From NCBI RefSeq assembly GCF_047462415.1, contig NZ_JANSJE010000003.1, positions 93,166 to 157,165 of the forward strand: a stretch of DNA of 64,000 nucleotides, in the 5' to 3' direction. Below the pieces are notes generated by a model. It searched no databases, was not told the DNA's origin, and saw only the letters and a list, made by a program, of their open reading frames with translations. The stretch comes from Thermostichus sp047462415. Lineage in GTDB: Bacteria > Cyanobacteriota > Cyanobacteriia > Thermostichales > Thermostichaceae. Within the stretch, counting starts at the first letter, position 1. The number at the start of each line of letters is the position of its first letter. Position numbers and translations under genes: made by a program. This document shows positions 57,373-64,000 of this stretch, one piece after another.

Positions 57373-58344
57373 ATGACCTCTGTGCTCTCCCCCTTTGGCC
57401 CTGTAGAAGCGGATCTGGAGCGTTTACGCCAGAACCTGACGCGGTTGGTTAGCGCCAAGCACCCCATTCTGGCTATGGCTGCCGAGCATCTGTTTTCGGC
57501 AGGTGGGAAAGGGATCCGGCCAGCCATTGTGCTCCTCATTGCCCGTGCCACCACTCCCGATGGGGAGATCACACCCCGCCACTGGCGCTTGGCAGAGATT
57601 ACCGAGATGATCCACACGGCCAGCTTGGTACACGATGATGTCATCGATGCTGCCGACGTGCGACGAGGAATCGACACGGTAAACACCCTCTTCGACAATC
57701 GGATAGCCGTGCTGGCGGGGGATTACCTCTTCGGTCAGGCTGCCTGGTATTTGGCCAGTCTGGACAATCTGGAAGTGGTGAAGCTCCTTTCCAAGGTGAT
57801 CATGGATCTGCCAGAAGGAGAGGTGCGTCAGAGCCTTACCCGCTTCAACCCGGATGTGTCGATGGAGGACTACCTGGCCAAGAGCTTCTACAAAACGGCC
57901 TCCCTGATGTCCGGCAGTTCCAAGGCTGCCGGTCTGCTGAGTGGGGTGAGCGAGGAGGTGGCGGATCGGCTATTCGATTTTGGGCGGGATCTGGGCATTG
58001 CCTTTCAGATCGTTGACGATCTGCTGGACTTCACCGCTTCGGCAGAGATGCTCGGCAAGCCGGTGGGATCCGACCTCATCCAGGGCAACCTCACCGCACC
58101 CGTTTTATTCGCCTTAGAGGAATTTCCCCAGATGCGGGAGCTCATTCTCAGGGAACTGTCCAACCCGCAAGACCTGAAGCAGGCCCTAGAGTGGGTGTAT
58201 CAAAGCGAAGGGATCCCACGCTCTCGTCAGTTGGCGCGAGACTATGCCCGTCAGGCCGCCGAGGCGCTGGAAGTGCTCCCGGATTCTGTAGCCCGCCGGG
58301 CTCTGTTTCAAATGGTGGACTATGTGCTGGAGCGGCTGCACTGA
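57373..58344 (+). CDS. sds: Long-chain polyprenyl (solanesyl-type) diphosphate synthase
   Basis: Makes the prenyl tail of plastoquinone by trans-condensing isopentenyl units. The 323-residue enzyme has GGKGIRPAIVLL, the first aspartate motif HDDVIDAADVRRG, and the second motif VDDLLDFTASAEMLGKP, followed by GNLTAPVLFALEE. Small residues precede the first aspartate motif, as in long-chain enzymes. It is divergent from the inrS-like gene, with 114 bases between. Confidence 0.92.
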   Translation: MTSVLSPFGPVEADLERLRQNLTRLVSAKHPILAMAAEHLFSAGGKGIRPAIVLLIARATTPDGEITPRHWRLAEITEMIHTASLVHDDVIDAADVRRGIDTVNTLFDNRIAVLAGDYLFGQAAWYLASLDNLEVVKLLSKVIMDLPEGEVRQSLTRFNPDVSMEDYLAKSFYKTASLMSGSSKAAGLLSGVSEEVADRLFDFGRDLGIAFQIVDDLLDFTASAEMLGKPVGSDLIQGNLTAPVLFALEEFPQMRELILRELSNPQDLKQALEWVYQSEGIPRSRQLARDYARQAAEALEVLPDSVARRALFQMVDYVLERLH

Positions 58345-58372
58345 GCAGCCCAGGCAGAGTCAAGCGACCTCC

Positions 58373-59047
58373 CTAGCGGGCGGTGTCGCCCAACACTTGA
58401 GTTTCCGAACGCAGCTCGGGATATTCTGGCGGGGTGAAAACGTGTAGGCGATTCGGGGGCCAAAAGCGAAAAATGGTGTTGCCGATGATGTTTTCTTCCG
58501 GCAAAAAACCCCACACATGGGAGTCCTGGCTGTCATTGCGATTGTCCCCCATCACAAAATAGGAGTGAGGAGGAACTACAAATTCGGATCCCTGGTTGGG
58601 AACTCCAGGGCAGCGCTCTCCAGGACAAGAATAGTTGGGAGGAGCATAAATATAGTCCTCCTGCAGTGGGATCCCGTTGATGATGACCTCACCATCGGCG
58701 ATACGAATGCGATCCCCAGGTAGGCCGATCACCCGCTTGATGTAGGCGCCGTTGAAGTTCAGCTTGGCAGGCGGGTAGAAAACAATGATGTCGCCGCGTC
58801 TGGGCGGGCCAAAGCGGTAGCTGACCTTTTCCACCACCAGCCGATCCCCTTCTTCCAGGGTGGGCAGCATGGAATCGGAGGGGATCCAACGCGCCTCCGC
58901 CACAAAGGTGCGAATGCCGAAAGCCAACAGCAGCGCCAGCACAACCGTCAGCAGGTTTTCCCGCTGCGCCTGCCACCAGGTGCGGGATCCCGAGCTGGCA
59001 GGTGCCGACTGGGGCTTGGGCAGAGACGTTGGATCTTTGGACGGCAT
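58373..59047 (-). CDS. lepB: Signal peptidase I
   Basis: A 224-residue membrane peptidase that removes signal peptides. One N-terminal membrane helix (ENLLTVVLALLLAFGIRTFV) is followed by the catalytic Ser in IPSDSMLPTL, box C RGDIIVFYPP, the catalytic Lys in AYIKRVIGLPGD and box E GDNRNDSQDSHVWGF. The ATG at 59047 is taken; the frame is open to 59107. It is convergent with the sds gene, 28 bases apart. Confidence 0.94.
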   Translation of the reverse strand: MPSKDPTSLPKPQSAPASSGSRTWWQAQRENLLTVVLALLLAFGIRTFVAEARWIPSDSMLPTLEEGDRLVVEKVSYRFGPPRRGDIIVFYPPAKLNFNGAYIKRVIGLPGDRIRIADGEVIINGIPLQEDYIYAPPNYSCPGERCPGVPNQGSEFVVPPHSYFVMGDNRNDSQDSHVWGFLPEENIIGNTIFRFWPPNRLHVFTPPEYPELRSETQVLGDTAR

Positions 59048-59173
59048 GGGAGCTAACGGACAAGACTGCACGATCTCAAGATTATCGCACCCAGCAGGAG
59101 CCAGCATCGAAAAGACGAATGGCCGCCAGTAGCTTACGATCGAGAGACACGTAGCCTGTAACTTGCAAACCCC

Positions 59174-59551
59174 ATGACGATTTCAACAGAAGAACGCCTA
59201 GATCGGCTTGAGCGCTTGGTCGAGACCAACAGCCAAGCAATAGCCCACCTCAGCCAACAACAAGGGGAAATTTTGCAGCGGATCGATCGGCTCGCAGGAG
59301 ATACCGGAAAGCTCTCGGAGCGTGTCGAGAAACTATCGGGCGACGTCGAGAAACTATCGGGCGATGTCGAGAAACTATCGGGCGATGTCGAGAAACTATC
59401 AGGTGACCTGGAAAAACTGACTTTTAAGTTCGACACCGCTCAGAGCATCGGAGAACGGCTGGAACGTCTGGCCACCAGTCTCATTGCCGGGGCCACCATC
59501 AGCATTATTGCCGGTGTGATTTTGGTGCTGTTGCGGGAGGGATCCCGTTAG
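59174..59551 (+). CDS. Coiled-coil protein with heptad repeats and C-terminal membrane helix
   Basis: A 125-residue protein. An N-terminal coiled coil (STEERLDRLERLVETNSQAIAHLSQQQGEILQRIDRL) runs into four exact or near-exact heptads EKLSGDV, then a membrane helix (IAGATISIIAGVILVLL) and a short RxGSR tail. It is probably tail-anchored, with the coil in the cytoplasm. Copies of this design are common in cyanobacteria and vary in heptad number. Function unknown. Confidence 0.7.
   Translation: MTISTEERLDRLERLVETNSQAIAHLSQQQGEILQRIDRLAGDTGKLSERVEKLSGDVEKLSGDVEKLSGDVEKLSGDLEKLTFKFDTAQSIGERLERLATSLIAGATISIIAGVILVLLREGSR
59327..59410 (+). repeat. Four tandem 21-bp repeats inside the coiled-coil gene
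   Basis: The unit GAGAAACTATCGGGCGATGTC occurs at 59327, 59348, 59369 and 59390; copies 2 and 3 are identical, copy 1 differs by one base, and copy 4 by several. Each encodes one heptad, so gain or loss of a unit changes coil length without a frameshift. Confidence 0.92.
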
Positions 59552-59672
59552 GAAAAAACTGCTTGGGTTTGCAACGGGAATGAGAAACTTGGGCCACCGG
59601 CAAAAGGCAGTGGGAGCCCATAAAGCCAAGAAGCAAGGCAAAAGCTAAGATGCCCTCGAAATGCCTGGGGGC

Positions 59673-60740
59673 TCAACTGCCGGAATTGAGTTTTTCCCAG
59701 TCCTGCTGATGGATGGCGATCATCTGGGCTTGAGCCTGGATAGCTGCCAACACCTCTGTCATCAGGGGCCAGTCGCTCCGCGGTGGACTGGGGTACTGCT
59801 TGAGTTTGTCGATTGTGTTGCTGAGAGCACTTTGCAGTTGTTGTAGCAGTTGATGGGTCTGTTGGGCCAAGGCTAAGGTCTCGGAGACGCGGAGGTTATT
59901 CTGACCTTGTTGATATTTCTGGAGGGCTTCCCCTCGCAAAATACTCAAGATGGCTCCTTCTCTGGCGAGGGCAGTCTGGCCACTTTTGGAGCGCTGCGGG
60001 ATAATGCGCAACTGCAAAACCAGTGGCTCCCCCCGGTATACCCGTTCCACCTCTGCCTGCTGCGGCTCTCCGAGCAGCTCTGGATCCAGTGCCATCATCC
60101 GCTTCATGGAGGCGAGCAACTTCGCCCGTATGGACTCCGAAAGATCTTTGAACAGATCCCGCAAAATCCCCTGCTGACGGTAGCGCACCCGACAAGAAGC
60201 CCCCTCTTGAGGTTCCACAAAAATCTGCTCGGCTTTCTCATCCAAAGCCCGTCGCAGCATCGAGTTGAGCAACTGCTGCACCGTCTCTTCCGATTCGTCG
60301 GCGGGGACAGGCGGAGCAGTTGGCCGAGCGGAGGGGGGCTGGGTTGGCGTCAACTGCGTGGGTGGCCCCGCCACAGGAGCGGGAACCTCCCGCGTCACCC
60401 GGCTGGCTTGGGCCTGGAGGCGCAGCCGCTCCACCTCTGCCGGGTCGGGGGGATGGCTGAAGTAGTAGGCAATGAGATCCTGCTGCTGCTGAGCGGTGAG
60501 CGGGATCGGCTCAACGGAGATCTGGGAATAGGCCAGCATCTTGCTCACGTAGTCCAGCGCTGCCAAATCCTGGGGATCCACCATGCCCAAAATGAGGCTG
60601 TCGGTATCCAGGGCCACGGGCACAACCTGGTAGTAAATGCAGATCTCCACCGGCAGGTATTGGGCAATCAAGGCCGGCACCCGCGCCCGGTCAATGATTG
60701 AGTGTTGTCCCACCGCCAGAGAGGCATTTGGATCAGTCAT
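59673..60740 (-). CDS. PilB/GspE-like protein without ATPase motifs
   Basis: A 355-residue protein. Residues about 15-110 resemble the N-terminal MshEN-type domain of PilB/GspE (VPVALDTDSLILGMVDPQDLAALDYV). A Pro/Thr-rich linker follows (about 125-155), then a segment like the start of the GspE ATPase domain (VQQLLNSMLRRALDEKAEQIFVEPQ, VRYRQQGILRDL). It then diverges: there is no Walker A, Walker B or zinc motif, and the end is helical. It may be a regulator or partner of a pilus motor. ATG at 60740 is taken. Confidence 0.68.
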   Translation of the reverse strand: MTDPNASLAVGQHSIIDRARVPALIAQYLPVEICIYYQVVPVALDTDSLILGMVDPQDLAALDYVSKMLAYSQISVEPIPLTAQQQQDLIAYYFSHPPDPAEVERLRLQAQASRVTREVPAPVAGPPTQLTPTQPPSARPTAPPVPADESEETVQQLLNSMLRRALDEKAEQIFVEPQEGASCRVRYRQQGILRDLFKDLSESIRAKLLASMKRMMALDPELLGEPQQAEVERVYRGEPLVLQLRIIPQRSKSGQTALAREGAILSILRGEALQKYQQGQNNLRVSETLALAQQTHQLLQQLQSALSNTIDKLKQYPSPPRSDWPLMTEVLAAIQAQAQMIAIHQQDWEKLNSGS

Positions 60741-60850
60741 GGCAAGCCTGGAGTGGATCCCGCACAGGCGAGACATCGCTTTCGAGCATTTTGATCATAG
60801 AGTAAAGGCTGCCTCCCCGCCGCCTGAGCCCCACAGCATCCAGGCTCGTC

Positions 60851-60880
60851 TGACCGGCGCAAATTGCATAATGTAATACT
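60851..60880 (+). promoter_or_regulatory. Possible sigma-70-type promoter for pdxJ
   Basis: CTGACC around 60850 and TAATAC at 60875-60880 are spaced about 18 bases apart, in the 181-base gap between divergent genes and about 40 bases before pdxJ. The -35 match is weak. Confidence 0.3.
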
Positions 60881-60921
60881 AGGAGCATTCTAGAATCCTT
60901 TACACCCACAGCAGTCAGGCC

Positions 60922-61641
60922 TTGTTAAGTCTTGGAGTTAACATCGACCACATTGCCACCCTTCGCCAGGCTCGCCGCACCGTAGAGCCGGATCCGGTGG
61001 CAGCGGCAGTGATCGCCGAGTTGGCGGGGGCAGATGGGATCACAGTGCACTTGCGCGAGGATCGCCGTCACATTCAAGATCGGGATGTGCGGCTGTTGCG
61101 GCAAACGGTGCGCACCCACCTCAACCTGGAGATGGCCGCCACCGATGAGATGGTGGCCATTGCTCTGGAGATCAAGCCCGACTACGTCACTTTGGTTCCC
61201 GAACGGCGGGAGGAGATCACCACCGAGGGGGGCCTGGATGTGGCAGGGCAGGTGGCGCGTCTTAGCGATGTGGTCGGCCAACTGCAGGGATCCGGCATTC
61301 CGGTCAGCTTGTTTATCGACCCGGATCCAGTGCAAATTGCCGCTGCCGCCCAGGTGGGGGCCCGCTGGGTGGAGCTGCACACGGGGCGCTATGCCGAAGC
61401 TGCCTCCGCAGCTCGGCGGCAGGTGGAACTTGAGCATCTGGAAAAAGGCTGCCAACAGGCCCTTCAACTGGGCCTGCGGGTGAATGCGGGACATGGTCTC
61501 ACCTACTGGAATGTCGGCCCGGTGGCGCGGATCCCGGGTATGGAGGAGCTGAACATCGGCCACAGCATTATCAGCCGAGCGGTGCTGGTAGGACTGGATC
61601 GGGCGGTGCGAGAGATGCGTCAGGCGATGGGATTAAGCTGA
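60922..61641 (+). CDS. pdxJ: Pyridoxine 5'-phosphate synthase
   Basis: Last step of DXP-dependent vitamin B6 synthesis. The 239-residue barrel has LGVNIDHIATLRQARRT, the catalytic HLREDRRHIQDRD, VPERREEITTEGGLD and VNAGHGLTYWN with the catalytic His. The start is a TTG at 60922, giving the family-typical short MLSLGVNIDH lead; no strong Shine-Dalgarno is seen. It begins a rightward run with the DUF3318-like gene and birA. Confidence 0.96.
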   Translation: MLSLGVNIDHIATLRQARRTVEPDPVAAAVIAELAGADGITVHLREDRRHIQDRDVRLLRQTVRTHLNLEMAATDEMVAIALEIKPDYVTLVPERREEITTEGGLDVAGQVARLSDVVGQLQGSGIPVSLFIDPDPVQIAAAAQVGARWVELHTGRYAEAASAARRQVELEHLEKGCQQALQLGLRVNAGHGLTYWNVGPVARIPGMEELNIGHSIISRAVLVGLDRAVREMRQAMGLS

Positions 61642-61655
61642 GGAGCAGGCCCGGC

Positions 61656-62288
61656 ATGGACTCGGAATACTACGGCTACGAAAACTACGTTCTGGAGCAG
61701 GCTGAGATCGAGCGCCTGCTGGATCTGCTGCCTGCCAGTATGCGAGAGAGCGTCAAGATCTTGCCGGCCTCGGAACGGCAGACAGTGGTGATCAAGGGCC
61801 GTCGGCAAATGCCCTGGGAACGGCAAATGCGGCTGTTTATCAAGCCCTACGAGTGGCGGCAATTTACCCCCCTGCAGCGAGCGGGGCTGTTCCTGCACAA
61901 GGTGGGCTACTACAGCCGGGCAGCCTCGCGGCAGATCGACTTTTACCTGGCCATAGCAGCTCTGGGAGGGTTGAGCTTGATCTTTGAGGCTGTGCAGCAG
62001 GATCCGGTGGGAGCAACGGTTTCGGGAGGTTTGAGTGGCTTGGCCCTCTGGCAGTTGCGCCGCGACCAAACCAACGACCGCCGCCTGTTGGCTGCCGATG
62101 CCTATGCGGTGGATCGTCTGGTGTTGCGCGGGATCCCACGGCTGCAGGCGGTGGAGGCTCTGGGGCAGGCGCTGCACGTGGAGGCCCGTCTGGAGGGGCG
62201 CTCCGGCAATGATCTACTGGACATGTTGCGCTATCAGAACCTAAAGCGGCTGGCCCAGCGTCCGGCGGAAGATATTGTGCTGAGCTGA
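61656..62288 (+). CDS. DUF3318-like membrane protein
   Basis: A 210-residue protein with an N-terminal soluble part (LEQAEIERLLDLLPASMRESV), a hydrophobic hairpin in the middle (FYLAIAALGGLSLIF, VGATVSGGLSGLALW) and a C-terminal helical part. It resembles the cyanobacterial DUF3318 family, function unknown. It starts 14 bases after pdxJ and ends five bases before birA, so the three are probably one operon. The family name is from memory. Confidence 0.65.
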   Translation: MDSEYYGYENYVLEQAEIERLLDLLPASMRESVKILPASERQTVVIKGRRQMPWERQMRLFIKPYEWRQFTPLQRAGLFLHKVGYYSRAASRQIDFYLAIAALGGLSLIFEAVQQDPVGATVSGGLSGLALWQLRRDQTNDRRLLAADAYAVDRLVLRGIPRLQAVEALGQALHVEARLEGRSGNDLLDMLRYQNLKRLAQRPAEDIVLS

Positions 62289-62293
62289 GGGAG

Positions 62294-63097
62294 ATGCTTT
62301 CCCCCTCGCGGCTGGGATCCCAGGTGGGCCATTGGGGCCATTACCTCCTGCAGGTGGCGGTAACCGATTCCACCAATCGGCTGCTCCTGGACTGGAGCCG
62401 CCGGTTTCCACAGCCGCTGCCGGTGGGCACGGTTTTGGTCAGCACCCGCCAACGGGCCGGGCAAGGTCAACATGGGCGGGTATGGCACTCTGAGCCGGGA
62501 GGGCTGTATCTATCGGTCTGGCTGGGATCCCCGCCCTTGCATCACTCGCTGCTGGAACTGACCCTGACCTTGGGCTGGGGTATTGCGGGCAGTCTGCGGC
62601 AAAAACTGGGGATCCCGCTGCGGCTGAAATGGCCCAACGATCTGGTGGTGGTGGGCCCGGATTCTCTGCTCAAGCTGGGGGGGATCCTGGTGCAAAGCCG
62701 CTTTGGGGGGGACGGGCAACTGCTGGGGCTGGTGGCCGGCGTGGGTGTGAATATCAACAATCCCGTGCCCGCCGGGGCGATCACCTTAGCCCACATCTTG
62801 GGATCCCGACAGTCCCTCGACCGCACCGAGATTGCCGGCTGGGTTCTGCAGGGGATGGAGCAGGGATTCCAGGTCTGGTTGCAAGAGGGATTTGGCCCCG
62901 TTCGCCCAGAGTACGAAGCCTGGATGGTTCAGTCGCAAGTCCAAGGAGCCCAGGGGGAAAGCAGCCTCACGGTCTTGGGCCTTGCCGAGGATGGGCGGGT
63001 GCGAGTACAAACACAAGGGGAGCAAGGATCCATCCTGACGCTTGCACCTGACCAAGTTCGCTTGAGCTATCACGCTCCTGTTGGCGGCGATCTGTAG
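62294..63097 (+). CDS. birA: Biotin-[acetyl-CoA carboxylase] ligase
   Basis: Attaches biotin to the carboxyl carrier protein of acetyl-CoA carboxylase. The 267-residue enzyme shows DSTNRLLLDW, the biotinyl-AMP loop STRQRAGQGQHGRVWHS, LRLKWPNDLVV and KLGGILVQS, with a C-terminal SH3-like region. No DNA-binding domain precedes it, so it is the enzyme-only type and not the E. coli repressor type. Confidence 0.95.
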   Translation: MLSPSRLGSQVGHWGHYLLQVAVTDSTNRLLLDWSRRFPQPLPVGTVLVSTRQRAGQGQHGRVWHSEPGGLYLSVWLGSPPLHHSLLELTLTLGWGIAGSLRQKLGIPLRLKWPNDLVVVGPDSLLKLGGILVQSRFGGDGQLLGLVAGVGVNINNPVPAGAITLAHILGSRQSLDRTEIAGWVLQGMEQGFQVWLQEGFGPVRPEYEAWMVQSQVQGAQGESSLTVLGLAEDGRVRVQTQGEQGSILTLAPDQVRLSYHAPVGGDL

Positions 63098-63138
63098 CCT
63101 TTCTGGTTTTTCTTGTGTGGCCTGTGTTGAGTGCGGTG

Positions 63139-64000
63139 ATGAAGCCTTTGGTTGCGGCAGCGCGCCTTTTCTTCCCACAAAGGCGACGGCTGCGCTTTTG
63201 GCTGGGTCTGCTTTGGCTCTATCCCACGGCTCTGCTGGCTCAGACACAACCCAACCCTTTGCCCCCACCGCCCGTGGTGGAGCCGGCTCTGGACACGCCT
63301 GGGGCGGCAGCCCTGCTGCTGGATGGGGCCATTCCTCTACGGGGAGAAGCTCTTGAGGCGGGAACCCACCCAGAGACGGTGGTGGGCCGGGAAATGGTTA
63401 TTGAGCCGAAAAAAAACCTTGGCCTGGCCACCCCTGGCAATAGCGGCACGGCGTCCTTTTCTCAACCTGAAGGTGGGGTGCCGGTGGTGCTGATGGAACG
63501 CAGCTCCGGTCGCCGCATCATCCTCACCCCAGGTGAAGAGATTCGCATTGAGGATCCCAGCCAGACCCAAGCGCCTGAACCGCCAACGCCGGAGTTACCA
63601 GAACTGGCGGCAGGTGAAGAACGACTGCTCTATCCCCTACCCCATCCGGTGCCGATTACTTCTGGGTTTGGCATGCGAATTCACCCCATTCGCGGAGAGC
63701 CGGAGTTCCATGCCGGGGTGGATTTGGGGGCCAGCCTGGGAACGCCGATCTTGGCCTCTTTGAGCGGCAAGGTGGTCACTTCGGGATCCCTGGGCGGTCT
63801 GGGGATCACCGTTGTGCTGGAGCATGCCGGCAACCAGCGCACCCGCTATGGCCATATGTCTGAATCTGCTGTGGGTGTGGGAGAAGTCGTGAAGCAGGGC
63901 ACCGTAATCGGCTACGTGGGGGCAACGGGAGCGGTGACGGGGCCCCACTTGCACTTTGAGTTGTGGAAACGGACGGTGGGGCAAGGCTGGGTGGTTTTGG
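63139..64000 (+). CDS. M23-family murein peptidase, 5' part (runs off window)
   Basis: An exported LytM/M23 endopeptidase-like protein. A signal peptide (MKPLVAAARLFFPQRRRLRFWLGLLWLYP to about LLAQTQ) is followed by about 110 residues rich in Pro, Ala and Glu. The M23 domain then has PITSGFGMRIHPIRGEPEFHAGVDLG (first zinc His and Asp) and GPHLHFELW (HxH). All visible zinc ligands are intact. The ATG at 63139 starts an open frame that continues past base 64000; the C terminus is outside. It starts 41 bases after birA on the same strand. Confidence 0.88.
   Translation, partial: MKPLVAAARLFFPQRRRLRFWLGLLWLYPTALLAQTQPNPLPPPPVVEPALDTPGAAALLLDGAIPLRGEALEAGTHPETVVGREMVIEPKKNLGLATPGNSGTASFSQPEGGVPVVLMERSSGRRIILTPGEEIRIEDPSQTQAPEPPTPELPELAAGEERLLYPLPHPVPITSGFGMRIHPIRGEPEFHAGVDLGASLGTPILASLSGKVVTSGSLGGLGITVVLEHAGNQRTRYGHMSESAVGVGEVVKQGTVIGYVGATGAVTGPHLHFELWKRTVGQGWVVL

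Noticed and set aside
59327..59410. Tandem repeats considered as a CRISPR array
   Set aside because: Units are 21 bp, adjacent without spacers, and lie inside a coding frame.

Overview
The window comes from a unicellular cyanobacterium with a GC-rich genome. The evidence is psbV plus psbV2 (extrinsic photosystem II cytochromes), ntcA, vipp1, a CruP-type carotenoid cyclase homologue, an EF-hand transaldolase, a plastid-type pyruvate dehydrogenase E2, a Get3d-type ATPase and several small cyanobacterium-specific families. The palindrome GGGATCCC and its core GGATCC occur at very high density in genes and between them. From memory this fits thermophilic Yellowstone-type Synechococcus (JA-3-3Ab / JA-2-3B'a group, now also called Thermostichus); that assignment is an inference, not a database result.

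Layout. 1-7.2 kb: 3' part of an SbcC/Rad50-type ATPase, a GerW/YtfJ-like protein, two small cyanobacterial genes, a CobN fragment lying in frame behind transaldolase, and an RluD-type pseudouridine synthase. 7.5-15.6 kb: central carbon and lipoate block (ppsA, pyruvate dehydrogenase E2, a DUF389 membrane protein, lipA, transketolase with a strong terminator). 15.7-18.7 kb: small secreted and membrane proteins, a dispersed palindromic repeat, and a truncated nuclease-like gene. 18.7-25.6 kb: proS, infB, ylxR and an HD-GYP response regulator. 25.8-31.3 kb: psbV2 and psbV, a gene resembling the C-terminal region of caspase-family proteins, an AT-rich membrane-anchored nuclease-like gene that looks acquired, and an M61 peptidase. 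31.4-43.9 kb: ntcA behind a textbook NtcA-type promoter, eno, prolyl oligopeptidase, treZ, cruP, a DUF1537 kinase, phoU and an RNB-family protein with an altered active site. 44-49 kb: clpB, a cysteine-rich DsrE-like gene, a second repeat cluster, pyrC and tRNA-Arg(CCU). 49-51 kb: a prepilin-like gene and a TnpB-only insertion element. 51-56 kb: vipp1, a pentapeptide-repeat gene, and the leftward run rpsP-khpA-get3d-hisF-cysQ. 56-64 kb: terB-like, an InrS-like CsoR repressor, prenyl diphosphate synthase, lepB, a heptad-repeat protein, an ATPase-less PilB/GspE-like protein, pdxJ-DUF3318-birA and the start of an M23 peptidase.

Genes are densely packed. Several convergent pairs overlap at their 3' ends (sbcC/ytfJ-like, eno/oligopeptidase, treZ/cruP), and ATGA- or TGATG-type junctions suggest coupled translation. 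Many genes serve carbon flow (tal, tkt, eno, ppsA, E2, treZ), but they lie on both strands and are not one operon. There is no CRISPR array, rRNA operon or prophage. The parts most worth a second look are the AT-rich TM/coiled-coil/nuclease gene at 28-29.4 kb, the RNB protein lacking canonical metal-binding aspartates, the CobN fragment in frame with transaldolase, and the TnpB element with a structured 3' end.
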